NCBI GenBank assembly: GCA_963779765.1
Contig: CAVZZP010000004.1
Coordinates: 558,001 to 622,000 of the forward strand
DNA length: 64,000 nt
Direction: 5' to 3'
Source: Silicimonas sp963779765
Lineage (GTDB): Bacteria; Pseudomonadota; Alphaproteobacteria; Rhodobacterales; Rhodobacteraceae
Notes under the pieces: model-generated
Told to the model about the DNA's origin: nothing
Databases searched by the model: none
Seen by the model: the letters and a program-made list of their open reading frames with translations, nothing else
Part shown: positions 7,666 to 17,175 of the stretch, piece by piece
How the letters are laid out: each line of letters opens with the position of its first letter
Position numbering within the stretch: position 1 is the stretch's first letter
Position numbers and translations under genes: made by a program

Positions 7666-9813
7666 TCAGCCGGCAACACCCCTCGCGTCCCGGCACGAAA
7701 GACGCCAGGCAAGCCCGGCAGGCGCAAAATCGACGGACACCTTCCCGCCTGTGGTTCTCTCGACCATGCCCGTCGTGACCGTGGAACCAAAACCGGACCG
7801 TCCCGGCTTTGCGACGGGTGGCCCGCCGCTCTCCAGCCAGGACAGCGTGAACTTGCGGTCGGTCGATGCATCCCCCTCCAACGTCCAGCGGATCGCGATG
7901 CGCCCGGTCTCGTTCGAGAGCGCCCCGTACTTCGTTGCATTGGTGGCGAGTTCGTGGAGCGCCATTCCCAGCGCCTGCGTGGCATCGTGCGTAAGCGCGA
8001 GGGGCGGCCCCTCGACCTCGATACGCTCGCCGATCAGGTCGCCGAAATGCGCAAGCTGGGACCGGACGAGATCGTCGAGCTGCACCGTCGTCCGCGAGTT
8101 CCGAAACAGCAGGTCCTGCGCGGCCGCCAGCGCCTGCACGCGTGATCTGAACCGCTCCAAGAAATCGTCCGCGCCGGACGAGGCCGTGTGCCGTGCTATT
8201 GCCAGGACGAGGCTCAGCATGTTCTTGGAACGGTGATCGACCTCGCGCATCAACAGTCGGTTCAGTTCTTCCTGGTCCTTGCGGCCGGAAATGTCGTTGA
8301 ACAGCACGGCGACGCGATGGTCCTCCGGCGCGTCGATCCGAAAGGCGTAGACGTTGAACCACCGCCCCAGCATTTGCGAGCGTTGCTCGAAGCGCACCGG
8401 CTCGCCCGTCCTCGCAACGCGTCCGTAGGTTTCATACCAATGGTCCTCGAGGTCCGGCGCCGCCTCGCGCAGCCACTGGCCGAGAATGGCCTCGGGGAAC
8501 CCGGTCCGGTCGTAGAAGGCGGGGTTCGCCTCCACGACCCGGTAATCGATGCGTCCGTCCGGCGCATCGAGGCGAAGCTCCAGAACGCAGAAGCCCTGGT
8601 CGATGGCGTCGAACAGGGTGCGATAGCGCGCGTCGCTCGCGCGGCGTTTCTCCTCCGCCTCCTTGCGCTGCGTCGTCTCCTGCACGACTGCCGCTACGGC
8701 AACATTCCGGCCGTCGACGTGTACCGGGAAGAAGTGCTCTTCCCAATGGCGCAGGCGTCCCGGTTCCGCTGGCGTCTCGCCGCTGATCTCGACCCCGTGC
8801 CAAGGCTGTCCTGTCTCGAGGATTTCGCCCCATCGGCGGTAGAGCCTCTCGAAATCCACGAGACCGGGCAGGAGTTCGTCCGGCCGGCGCCCGATGTGAC
8901 CGTCGGAAGGCAGGCCGTTGATGCTTGCGAGCATGGGATTGACGTACTGGAACCTGAACTCGCTATCCCAGACCCCGAGGCCTACGGGTGCGCCGTCGAA
9001 CAGCGCCGCCAGGACGGCATCGGCTTTGGTCGGCTCCTGTTCGGGTTGCTCTTGCTCGGGAATGGCATGGGCAAAGCCGATCATGCGAATGGGCGTCCGA
9101 TCGGTATCGAATTCGACACGCCCGTTCTCGACGAACCAGCACTCTGCTCCTTTGGGACCGGCGTAGCGATGTCTGGACCGGTACTTGCCCTCGGGGGAGT
9201 CGAGCGCGGCCTTGACGGCGGCGCGGAATGCCGCGCGGTCGGCGGGATGGACGGCCTTGGCCACTTGTTCGAACGTCTCGGGCGCTCCTTCGGTTTTCGA
9301 CATCCCCGGATAATCGCTCGCGATGCGCTGGACCTTGTCCGCGCGGATGTCCCATTCGAAGACGCCCGTCGGCACGGGGTAAGGCGCGAGGTGGGCCTGC
9401 CCCGGCTGCCCGCCAAAGCCTGCCGCAGCGCCGTGCTGGGCTTGGTCGGTGATGTCGACGTTGAGTCCGCGGATGACCCGGACGTTCCCCGCATCGTCCC
9501 TGTCGATGGCGCCTCGATCAAGGATCACGCGTACGGCGCCGTCAGGCCTCACGATCCGGAAACTATGGCTGTACGTCGTGAGGTCTGATCCGAGGTACGT
9601 GGAGGTTTCCCCTTCGACCTGGACCCGGTCCTCTGGATGAACGAGCGCCGAGAACCCCTCCTCTGCTGCCGGGGCCTGCTTCAGGCCGTAAAGGCGGATC
9701 AACTCGGGCGACCAGTTCAAGCGGTCGGCAGATGGCCACCATTCGTACGTTCCAGCCTGCCACGCGGATGCAAGCTCGTGACATGACTCCGCGACTGTCT
9801 TGTCCGCCGACAT
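7666..9813 (-). CDS. PAS-domain sensor histidine kinase, HWE family
   Basis: A 715-residue soluble kinase with no membrane helices. Several PAS/PAC folds occupy the first ~500 residues (YEWWPSADRLNWSPELIRLY; GVFEWDI; LGVWDSEFRFQYVNPML; CVLELRL). The phosphorylation site is in LLMREVDHRSKNMLSLVLA (the DHRSKN H-box), followed by HELATNATKYGAL (N-box) and WLESGGP, whose WxE gives the HWE class its name. It probably senses light, redox or a small ligand in the cytoplasm and signals to an unlinked response regulator. A strong GAGGGGG precedes the ATG at 9813. It is bracketed by direct repeats. Confidence 0.9.
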   Translation of the reverse strand: MSADKTVAESCHELASAWQAGTYEWWPSADRLNWSPELIRLYGLKQAPAAEEGFSALVHPEDRVQVEGETSTYLGSDLTTYSHSFRIVRPDGAVRVILDRGAIDRDDAGNVRVIRGLNVDITDQAQHGAAAGFGGQPGQAHLAPYPVPTGVFEWDIRADKVQRIASDYPGMSKTEGAPETFEQVAKAVHPADRAAFRAAVKAALDSPEGKYRSRHRYAGPKGAECWFVENGRVEFDTDRTPIRMIGFAHAIPEQEQPEQEPTKADAVLAALFDGAPVGLGVWDSEFRFQYVNPMLASINGLPSDGHIGRRPDELLPGLVDFERLYRRWGEILETGQPWHGVEISGETPAEPGRLRHWEEHFFPVHVDGRNVAVAAVVQETTQRKEAEEKRRASDARYRTLFDAIDQGFCVLELRLDAPDGRIDYRVVEANPAFYDRTGFPEAILGQWLREAAPDLEDHWYETYGRVARTGEPVRFEQRSQMLGRWFNVYAFRIDAPEDHRVAVLFNDISGRKDQEELNRLLMREVDHRSKNMLSLVLAIARHTASSGADDFLERFRSRVQALAAAQDLLFRNSRTTVQLDDLVRSQLAHFGDLIGERIEVEGPPLALTHDATQALGMALHELATNATKYGALSNETGRIAIRWTLEGDASTDRKFTLSWLESGGPPVAKPGRSGFGSTVTTGMVERTTGGKVSVDFAPAGLAWRLSCRDARGVAG

Positions 9814-9941
9814 TTGAGCCCCCTCGCAAGATTGTTCGGGTTGAGCGAAATTGTCTCGCAAAATGATCATACTGGGCGAGTTGCGGTTTCGAGTCCATAG
9901 AACGCTCGTGAATAGGGGATGCGGTCGTGAATCCGCCACTC

Positions 9942-10192
9942 CGCCGATCCGGGCCTCAGCCCCTTGACCTACGCCGTCACACCGGAAACGCCGCCTCGAA
10001 CTCCCTGAGCCCCGACCGAGAAAACACCACCGCCCGGCTCTCCGCGTCGCGCCTGATCCACCCGCCCCGCTCCATGCGAGCGAAGATCGCCCGCCCGAGC
10101 GACCCTGCGAGGTGGCTGCGTCTCTCGGACCAGTCGAGGCACTCGCGGCAGACCGGCGTCCGCGCCGTCTCGAGCGCCTCCACATCGACCCC
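9942..10192. repeat. Direct repeat, right copy (inside the intact ArsR-type gene)
   Basis: Partner of the copy at 7401-7652. Here the repeated segment continues in frame into the full regulator gene, so this is presumably the parental copy. The two copies are 2.5 kb apart and flank only the kinase gene. Confidence 0.85.
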
Positions 10193-10657
10193 GAGACCGC
10201 CGGCGAAGACCCGTCCCGCCTGCGACAGCACCAGCCCCTCCGCACCAACCTCCAGAAACCCGCGCCCGGCAAGGCTGTCGTACATCTGCACCCCCCGCCG
10301 CCCGGCGAGGTGGTTGTAGCAGACCCGCGCCTCGCGCATCCCCTCGTCGCGGGGGCCGGGCCGCGTCCGCGTCAGCCCGTGGCTGTCGGCGAGGCCCATC
10401 AGCCCCTCGACCACCGCCGCGACCTCGGCCGAGGCAAGCGCGAAATACTTGTGCCGCCCCTGCTTCCGGACCGTCAGCAGCCCCGCATCGGACAGGCGCG
10501 ACAGATGCCCGCTCGCCGTCTGCGCCGTCACACCCGCCTCGGCGGCAAGCTCGGCCGCCGTCAGCGCCTGGCCGCCCATGAGTGCGACCAGCATGGCCGC
10601 GCGACCCGGATCGCCGATGAGCGCGGCGAGGCGCGATATGTCGGGGCCTTCTCTCAT
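9977..10657 (-). CDS. ArsR-type winged-helix transcriptional regulator with cysteine-bearing C-terminal domain
   Basis: A 226-residue regulator. Residues 1-90 are the winged helix (LIGDPGRAAMLVALMGG, then TAQTASGHLSRLSDAGLLTV). The C-terminal half contains RVCYNHLAGRRGV and PVCRECLDW, cysteine/histidine groups that could bind metal or sense redox. It is divergent from a NIPSNAP/ABM/EamA operon 70 bp away and shares with it a perfect palindrome overlapping its own start codon. It therefore likely represses both itself and that operon. The inducer is unknown, plausibly a small organic toxicant exported by the EamA pump (inference). Confidence 0.88.
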   Translation of the reverse strand: MREGPDISRLAALIGDPGRAAMLVALMGGQALTAAELAAEAGVTAQTASGHLSRLSDAGLLTVRKQGRHKYFALASAEVAAVVEGLMGLADSHGLTRTRPGPRDEGMREARVCYNHLAGRRGVQMYDSLAGRGFLEVGAEGLVLSQAGRVFAGGLGVDVEALETARTPVCRECLDWSERRSHLAGSLGRAIFARMERGGWIRRDAESRAVVFSRSGLREFEAAFPV

Positions 10658-10679
10658 GCTTCGGTCCTAGCCGAAGCAT
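10656..10679. promoter_or_regulatory. Palindromic operator between the ArsR-type gene and the NIPSNAP operon
   Basis: Arms ATGCTTCGG (10656-10664) and CCGAAGCAT (10671-10679) are perfect inverted repeats around a 6-base spacer that is itself near-palindromic (TCCTAG). The left arm covers the start codon of the regulator, so bound protein would block its translation start or promoter and probably the divergent promoter too. Confidence 0.7.
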
Positions 10680-10727
10680 CTGCGCCGCACAACGGGCTAG
10701 GCAGGGGGAACAATGGAAGGAAACCCC

Positions 10728-11051
10728 ATGCTCACCTGCGTCATCCGCTATCAGATCGACCCGAACCGCCGCGAGGCCTTCGCGCAGTACGCCCAAACCT
10801 GGGGCCAGTGCATCCCGCGTTGCGGCGCCGAACTCGTCGGCTACTACGCCCCGCACGAAGGTTCGGCCACGCTCGCCTACGGCATCTACAACATCCCTTC
10901 GCTCGCCGACTACGAAGCCTACCGCAAGAGGCTTGCGGAGGACCCTCTCGGGCGGCAGAACTACGACTTCGCCCGATCCGAACGCTTCATCCTGCGCGAG
11001 GACCGCACCTTCCTGACGCTCGCGTCCGCCCCGCACGGAGACCCCGCATGA
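10728..11051 (+). CDS. NIPSNAP-family protein
   Basis: A 107-residue ferredoxin-like alpha/beta-barrel protein beginning MLTCVIRYQIDP, typical of the bacterial NIPSNAP family (dimeric alpha-beta barrel). Function is unknown; members often sit beside antibiotic-biosynthesis-type monooxygenases. The ATG at 10728 is chosen because GGAAGG lies 6 bases upstream. Its stop overlaps the next start by 4 bp (ATGA), so the pair is translationally coupled. It is the first gene of the operon controlled by the divergent ArsR-type regulator. Confidence 0.85.
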   Translation: MLTCVIRYQIDPNRREAFAQYAQTWGQCIPRCGAELVGYYAPHEGSATLAYGIYNIPSLADYEAYRKRLAEDPLGRQNYDFARSERFILREDRTFLTLASAPHGDPA

Positions 11052-11392
11052 TCGCCGTCATCTTCGAAGTCTGGCCGAAGGACGGCCACGTCGACACCTA
11101 CCTCGACATCGCCGCCGGGCTGCGCGAGGAGCTGACGGGCCATCCGGGCTTCATCTCGGTCGAGCGCTTCCGCAGCATCACCGACCCCGAGAAGCTGCTG
11201 TCGCTGTCGTTCTTCAAGGACGAGGCCGCGCTGGACGCCTGGCGGCAGAGGCCGCGCCACCGGGCGGCCCAAACTGCCGGACGCCACGAGCATTTCGCCG
11301 ACTATCGCCTGCGCATCGCGGGCGTGATCCGCGACTATGGCATGACCGAGCGCGACGAAGCGCCCCAGGACAGTCGCGCGCTGAACGGATGA
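11048..11392 (+). CDS. Antibiotic biosynthesis monooxygenase (ABM) domain protein
   Basis: A 114-residue ABM/dimeric alpha-beta barrel protein: FEVWPKDGHVDTYLDIA at the N-terminus, HPGFISVERF in the middle, and LSLSFFKDEAALDAWRQ before the C-terminal helix, the usual order for cofactor-free quinone or heme-like monooxygenases. The operon suggests joint detoxification of a small aromatic with the NIPSNAP protein and the EamA exporter. It overlaps its neighbours by ATGA on both sides. Confidence 0.88.
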   Translation: MIAVIFEVWPKDGHVDTYLDIAAGLREELTGHPGFISVERFRSITDPEKLLSLSFFKDEAALDAWRQRPRHRAAQTAGRHEHFADYRLRIAGVIRDYGMTERDEAPQDSRALNG

Positions 11393-12306
11393 CAGACACT
11401 CCCGCGATCACACGGTCGAGCTGGGCCTCGGTCCTGACTCTTGGCCTCGTCTGGGGCGCGTCGTTCCTGTTCATCGAGCTGGCGCTGGCGGGCATCGGCC
11501 CGTTCTGGCTGGCCGCCTCGCGCATCCTTCTCGCCGGAGCGGTCACGACGGCGGTCTGGCGCGCGCGTGGCGGCACCCTCTACACCTCGACCGACCGGGC
11601 GTCCCTGCCCCTTCTCCTCGCCGTCGGCGCCTTGAGTTCGGCCCTGCCCTTCATGGCGATCAGCTGGGGCCAGCAGGTCGTGACCTCGGGCTTCGCGGGC
11701 GTGTCGATGGCGGCGGTGGCGCTGATGGTGCTGCCGCTGGCACACTTCTTTGTCCCCGGCGAGCGCATGACGCTGCGACGCACGACAGGCTTCCTCGTCG
11801 GCTTCGCTGGCGTCGTCGTGCTGATCGGACCCGAAGCGATGGCCTCGACCGGTCGCCAGGGTGAAATCTGGGGCCAGCTTGCCTGCCTCGGGGCTGCCGC
11901 CTGCTATGCCGTCTCGTCGGTCCTGATGCGCCGCATCCCGCCCGTCGACCCGGTCGGCCTATCCGCCGTCACGCTCTGGATCGGCGGCGCTCTCGTCACG
12001 ATAGCCGCGCTCTGGATAGAGGGCCTGCCCGGTGTCCCCGGCGGCAAGGTCATCGCGGTGCTCGTGACCCTCGGCCTCGTCCAGACAGCGGCGGCGAACC
12101 TGCTCAGGATCGTGGTGATCCGCTCGGCCGGGCCGACGTTCATGTCACTGACCAACTACATGGTGCCGCTCTGGTCGGTCATCCTGGGCGTCCTGATCCT
12201 GAACGAAGAGGCGGAGCCGACGCTGTTTCGCGCCATGGCGCTGATCCTCGCCGGCGTCCTGCTGTCGCAGTGGGGCGCGCTCAAGCGGATGTTCGGCCGG
12301 GGCTGA
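11389..12306 (+). CDS. EamA/DMT-family transporter (drug/metabolite exporter)
   Basis: A 305-residue inner-membrane protein with about ten helices arranged as two EamA repeats (first beginning VLTLGLVWGASFLFIELAL, second from GQLACLGAAACYAVSSVLM). The substrate is unknown. The start overlaps the ABM stop by 4 bp, so it is the last gene of the three-gene unit under the ArsR-type regulator and probably exports the inducing compound or its product. It ends 5 bp before the convergent glmM stop. Confidence 0.9.
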   Translation: MTDTPAITRSSWASVLTLGLVWGASFLFIELALAGIGPFWLAASRILLAGAVTTAVWRARGGTLYTSTDRASLPLLLAVGALSSALPFMAISWGQQVVTSGFAGVSMAAVALMVLPLAHFFVPGERMTLRRTTGFLVGFAGVVVLIGPEAMASTGRQGEIWGQLACLGAAACYAVSSVLMRRIPPVDPVGLSAVTLWIGGALVTIAALWIEGLPGVPGGKVIAVLVTLGLVQTAAANLLRIVVIRSAGPTFMSLTNYMVPLWSVILGVLILNEEAEPTLFRAMALILAGVLLSQWGALKRMFGRG

Positions 12307-12311
12307 GCCTG

Positions 12312-13652
12312 TCAGGCCGCCTCGACCGCGCGCACGACGTCGTCGATCACCTGCGTCAGGAGGCCGTCGTCCTCGCACTCCGCCATCACGCGGATCAGGG
12401 GCTCGGTGCCCGACTTCCGGATCAGAAGTCGCCCGTGACCCGCAAGCCGCGCCTCGGCGTCGGCGATCGCCGTCTTGACCGAGGGCGCGTCGAGCGGCGC
12501 CGCTCCGGCTGCGTAACGGACGTTCTTCAGCTTCTGCGGCACCGGGTCGAAGACCTGCCGGAGCGCGCTGGCCGGCTGTCCGGTGCGCTGCATCTCGGCC
12601 AGGAACTGAAGACCGGCGAGAAGCCCGTCGCCCGTGGTCGCGTAGTCGGTCATCACGATGTGACCCGATTGCTCGCCGCCCAGGTTGAAGCCGCCCGACC
12701 GCATCGCCTCGACGACATAGCGGTCGCCTACTGCGGTCCGGCGCAAATCGACGCCCTTGCCATTCAGATACCGCTCGAGCCCGAGGTTCGACATCACGGT
12801 AGCCACCAGCGCCCCGCCCTTCAGCCGTCTCTCGCTGGCCCACCGTGCGGCGAAGAGACCCATGACCTGGTCTCCATCGGCCACGCGGCCGTTCTGGTCG
12901 AGGATCATGATGCGGTCGGCGTCGCCGTCCAGGCAGAGCCCCACGTCCGCGCCATGCGCCACCACCGTCTCGGCGGCAAGCCGGGTGTCGGTCGAACCGC
13001 AGCCGGCGTTGATGTTGGTTCCGTTCGGGGTGACGCCCAGGGGGATGACCTCGGCGCCCAGTTCCCACAGCACCTGGGGCGCGGCGCGATACGCGGCTCC
13101 GTTGGCGCAATCCACGACCACCTTCAGGCCGTCCAGCGTCAGATCCTGGGGGAAGGTCGACTTCACCCGCTCGACATAGCGGTACAGACCGTCGTCGATC
13201 CGCTTGGCCCGGCCTATGTTCGCGGCTTCGGCGGGCTGGATCTCGCCCTCCATGATCGCCTCGATCTCGGCCTCCGCATCGTCCGAGAGTTTGAAACCGT
13301 CGGGTCCGAAGAACTTGATGCCGTTGTCCTCGTGCGGATTATGGCTGGCCGAGATCATCACGCCCACGTCGGCGCGCATCGACCGCGTCAGAAGACCCAC
13401 CGCAGGTGTCGGCACGGGGCCCAGAAGAAGCACGTTCATGCCCGTCGAGGTGAACCCGGCGGTGATCGCGTTCTCGAACATATAGCCCGACAGACGGGTG
13501 TCCTTGCCGATGACGACCCGATGAGCGGCCGAGCCGTCCCGCCGGAAATAGCGACCCGCAGCCGCGCCGAGACGCAGCGCCATGTCGGCGGTCATTGGAA
13601 AGGAATTGGCGCGTCCGCGGACGCCGTCGGTTCCGAAAAGCTTGCGTACCAT
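12312..13652 (-). CDS. glmM: Phosphoglucosamine mutase
   Basis: A 446-residue enzyme that converts glucosamine-6-phosphate to glucosamine-1-phosphate for UDP-GlcNAc, peptidoglycan and lipopolysaccharide synthesis. The N-terminus KLFGTDGVRGRAN, catalytic serine loop ISASHNPHEDNGIKFFG, metal loop DGDADR, sugar-binding GGEQSGH and phosphate-binding RKSGTEPLIRVMAE are all present in order. The start at 13652 gives the family length; the frame extends to 13850 but that part is not conserved. Confidence 0.97.
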   Translation of the reverse strand: MVRKLFGTDGVRGRANSFPMTADMALRLGAAAGRYFRRDGSAAHRVVIGKDTRLSGYMFENAITAGFTSTGMNVLLLGPVPTPAVGLLTRSMRADVGVMISASHNPHEDNGIKFFGPDGFKLSDDAEAEIEAIMEGEIQPAEAANIGRAKRIDDGLYRYVERVKSTFPQDLTLDGLKVVVDCANGAAYRAAPQVLWELGAEVIPLGVTPNGTNINAGCGSTDTRLAAETVVAHGADVGLCLDGDADRIMILDQNGRVADGDQVMGLFAARWASERRLKGGALVATVMSNLGLERYLNGKGVDLRRTAVGDRYVVEAMRSGGFNLGGEQSGHIVMTDYATTGDGLLAGLQFLAEMQRTGQPASALRQVFDPVPQKLKNVRYAAGAAPLDAPSVKTAIADAEARLAGHGRLLIRKSGTEPLIRVMAECEDDGLLTQVIDDVVRAVEAA

Positions 13653-13768
13653 TGTCTCACACACCCCAGCGACTTGATCCTGCGGAGTGTCTAGCACGGC
13701 TCCCTCAGTCAGGCGAGCGTCCAGCGAAAGCGGCGTGAAACGGCGTGAATGACCGAGGCTTCCGCGCG

Positions 13769-14449
13769 TCAGCGCGAGGCGAAGGCGTCGGACTGGCGAT
13801 AGAACTTGTGGAAACCGATGGCGGCGGTCATCGGAAAAGCGCGGGCCCATTTCGGACGCACGGACTTCGTGTGGTAATGCGTCGCCCCGTCGGTGAGAGG
13901 TCGCTCTGCCTCGTCCAGCATGATCTTGGCCACCTTGCCGACCAGCGCGAAGGCCTTCTTCTCACGGATGATCTCGGGACGGCCGTCGCAGGTATAGGTG
14001 AACTGGCAGCGGAATTTCTCGCCGGTCCCCTGGTTCACGACACCGCAGACGCTGTTGGGATAGCGCGGATCGTCGACGCGGTTCAGGATGACCTCGGCCA
14101 CGCCGAAGATGCCGCGCACGGTTTCGCCACGCGCTTCGAAGTAGAGAGCTTCGGACAGGCACCGCCATTCCGGCCCGCCCGAGACGGCCGGCATCGCATC
14201 GAGCCGGGCGCGCGAATAATATCCCGCATCGCCTGGCGTCGCCGCGGACGACTGGATCAGACGACCGAGCCCACGCCGCTGCGCACCGCTGACGGTCCGG
14301 CTCTCGGCATCGAGAAGCGAAGACAGGCGGTCGTCAATCCCGGCCTGCGAGTTGTTCGACGATCCCAGCGTCACATCGGCCAAAGCCGCACCGCAACACA
14401 GGACCAGAGACGCTGATACGATCAGCGCCCGAACGACGTTTCCATACAT
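13769..14449 (-). CDS. Secreted cell-wall hydrolase, SleB family
   Basis: A 226-residue exported protein with a signal peptide (ALIVSASLVLCCGAALA). From about residue 100 it carries the SleB/hydrolase-2 domain: LSEALYFEARGE with the catalytic glutamate, GIFGVAEVILNRV, then YPNSVCGVVNQG and CQFTYTCDG. It is expected to cut glycan strands of peptidoglycan in the periplasm. AAAAGGGGG precedes the ATG at 14449, chosen over an ATG 30 bp upstream. It follows glmM on the same strand, a sensible cell-wall pairing. Confidence 0.9.
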   Translation of the reverse strand: MYGNVVRALIVSASLVLCCGAALADVTLGSSNNSQAGIDDRLSSLLDAESRTVSGAQRRGLGRLIQSSAATPGDAGYYSRARLDAMPAVSGGPEWRCLSEALYFEARGETVRGIFGVAEVILNRVDDPRYPNSVCGVVNQGTGEKFRCQFTYTCDGRPEIIREKKAFALVGKVAKIMLDEAERPLTDGATHYHTKSVRPKWARAFPMTAAIGFHKFYRQSDAFASR

Positions 14450-14609
14450 GGTTGCCCCCTTTTCGGAGTAACACATCACATTGAGGGCACCACACGCCCT
14501 CGTACCATGGGTTGGGCCTAGCCAAAGGTCGGGAGAACGTCCACCCCGGGATCGGAAAAACGGACCGGGAAACGGGGACAGATTCGGCGAGAATCCGCTT
14601 AAAATTCCA

Positions 14610-17175
14610 TCAATCTAACAATGGTCGGGAAAATTTCTCTTTGTCGCGCAGGGCAAGCTGCGCGGCGGCCAGTCGGGCGCCGGGGACCCGGAAGGGCGAG
14701 CAGCTGACGTAGTCGAAGCCAGCGGCCCGACAGAAGGCGATGGATTCGGGGTCTCCCCCGTGCTCGCCGCAGATCGACAGCTTCATGTCGGGCCGGACCG
14801 CGCGTCCCCGCGAGGCACCCAGTTGCAGAAGCTCACCCACACCCACCACGTCGAGCCGGTGGAACGGATCCTCCGTGAAGATGCCCTGCTGGACGTAGAC
14901 CGACATGAACCGCCCCGCATCGTCGCGCGAGAGGCCATAGGTCATCTGGGTCAGGTCGTTCGTGCCGAAGGACAGGAAGGACACGTGCGGTGCGATTTCG
15001 CCCGCCCGCAGCGCGGCGCGCGGCGTTTCGACCATGACACCCAACTGGTAGTCGAACGAGGCACCCGTCTCGGACCTGACGGCTGCCGCGATGCCTTCGA
15101 TCCGGCCCCGGACCAGCTCGACCTCCCGCGTCGCCGACACGAGCGGGATCATGATCTCGGGCACGACGGGCATCTCGGGCGTCGAACTTTCGATCGTCGC
15201 CGTGAAGATCGCGCGGGCCTGCGCCTCATAGATCTCGGGCATCGTGACGCCAAGACGCACCCCGCGCAGGCCCAGCATCGGGTTGAACTCGGACAGGGCC
15301 TCGACCCGGCGCGTCACGCGCGACAGGGGCAGGCCCATGGCGTCGGCCAGGTCGCGCAGACCGTCGCGCGACTGCGGCAAGAACTCGTGCAGCGGCGGAT
15401 CGAACAGGCGGATGCATACCGGCCGGCCCGCCATGACCTCGAACAGCTTGCAGAAGTCCGCGACCTGCATCGGCACCAGGCGCTCCAGCGAGGCCGCGCG
15501 GCCCTCGGCGGTCTCGGCGAAGATCATCTCGCGCATGAGCGTCAGGCGGTCTTCCTCGAAGAACATGTGTTCCGTCCGGCAGAGCCCGATGCCCTCGGCC
15601 TCGAAGGTCAGCGCCATCTTCGCCTCGGAATAGGTGTCGGCGTTGGCGCGGACGCCGATGTCGCGCACCTCGTCCGCCCAGTGAAGCAGCGTGCGGAAGC
15701 TGTCGTCCAGGTTCGGCTCCAGCAGCGGCACCGCGCCCGCAAGAACCGTCCCCGTCGTGCCGTCGACCGTGACGAGGTCGCCCTCGTTCAGGACCCGGCC
15801 ATCCTGCGTGGTCAGCGTTCGCGCGCGCCGGTTCAGCGCGATCCCGTGGGCGCCGACGACACCCGGCAGGCCGAGGCCGCGCGCCACCATCGCGGCGTGG
15901 CTGGTCATCCCGCCGCGCTCGGTCAGAACGGCATGGGCCGCATGCATCCCGCGGATATCCTCGGGCGAGGTTTCGCGCCGGACAAGGATCGTGGCCTCGC
16001 CACGCGCCGCTGCGGCCTGCGCGGCGGCCGAGGTGAAGACGATGCGCCCCGTGGCCGCGCCGGGACTGGCGGCGACGCCCTTCGCGATGACGTCGCGGGC
16101 GGCTTTCTGGTCGACCTGGCGGTGCATCAGGTGCGCAAGGAATCCCGGTTCGATCCGCAGCACCGCCTCCTCACGCTCGATGGCACCGTCCTCGGCCATC
16201 GCCACGGCGATACGGACCGCCGCCCGCGCCGTCCGCTGCACGCGCACCGCGTCGAGGACCGACAGCCGGCCCGCATCCAGCGCGAATTCGATCTGCATCT
16301 CTTCTTTCAGGCGCTGGCGACAGGTCGCGCCGTACTGCACGAGGCGGTCGAAGCCCTCGGGGTAAAGCTCCTCCAGCGACGCCCCGCGCGGGTCGCAGGT
16401 CAGATAGACGGCACTTTCGTCGAAGAGCGCGTCCCGCCCCTGGCTCTGGCCCAGATAGCGTCCCGTGATCTGAGGCAGGCCGGTGTCGGACGAGACGAAC
16501 TGGATCACGCCCGACCCGCTTTCGGGCGGACCCATGCCGGGCGCCATGCGCTGCACGACAAGGCCGAGCCCGGCGTCTGCCGGTGCGCCGCGCGCCTGCC
16601 GCAGAAGCCGGGCCGAAGTGCCCTCCCAGGCACGCGCCATCGACTTCAGCACGTCCGAGAGCTGCCGGGCCGGGTCCTGCGGAAAGGGTTCGTCCATCTC
16701 GGCCTCGTAGGCGTCGAGCATGGCGGTCAGGGTCGAGGCGTCGGGATCGTCAGGCGCCTCGAAGCTGTCGGGGTCGAGCCGGGCGACCTGTACCGAATAG
16801 GTCTGCACGAACCGCACATAAAGCCGGTCGGCGGCGGCGTGGCCCAGAAGGTTCGCAAGTTCCGCGTGCCGCGCGTCGTTCATGCCGATGTTCAGGATCG
16901 CCCCCGGCCCGCCCCAGTCGGGGTCGCCCGGACGACGGCCTGACCGAGACCAGCGGCGCCGGACCGAAGTGCCTCAGGATCGCGGCGGTGTCGACCTGGC
17001 CGCCGCTCGCCAGACGCCGCACGGTCGCGAAGGACAGCGCCACGGTCAACGGCACGGGAAGGTCGAGGCGGATCAGCCGCTGCAGGCACTTCGCGCGTCC
17101 GCCGTGCGTGTCGTTCGCGACGGGCGCCGTTTCATCTATGACGATGAAGTCTTCGATCTCGAATGGTTTCTGCAC
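14610..17175 (-). CDS. ppdK: Pyruvate phosphate dikinase-like PEP-utilising enzyme (one frameshift)
   Basis: The protein is ~855 residues when frames are joined at about 16928, where one extra G in a GGG run breaks the reading frame. The central swivelling domain has the phosphohistidine motif GGMTSHAAMVARG. The PEP/pyruvate barrel keeps GLCRTEHMFF, CIRLFDPPLHEFLP, GVMVETPRAA, FGTNDLTQMTYG and the catalytic cysteine in CGEHGGDP. The N-terminal ATP-grasp part is divergent: the canonical end of that domain (LxxLQxR) reads LSVLDAVR, so nucleotide use may differ. The start is a GTG at 17175 behind AAGGAA. It lies just downstream of glyS, an arrangement common in Rhodobacterales. Confidence 0.85.

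Noticed and set aside
7401..10192. Insertion sequence carrying the sensor kinase
   Set aside because: No transposase, terminal inverted repeats or short target-site duplications; the flanking repeats are gene-derived and 250 bp long.
7666..10272. An 868-codon fused kinase frame running into the ArsR-type gene
   Set aside because: The first ~150 codons are a shadow of the regulator in another frame; the kinase has its own ATG and ribosome site at 9813.
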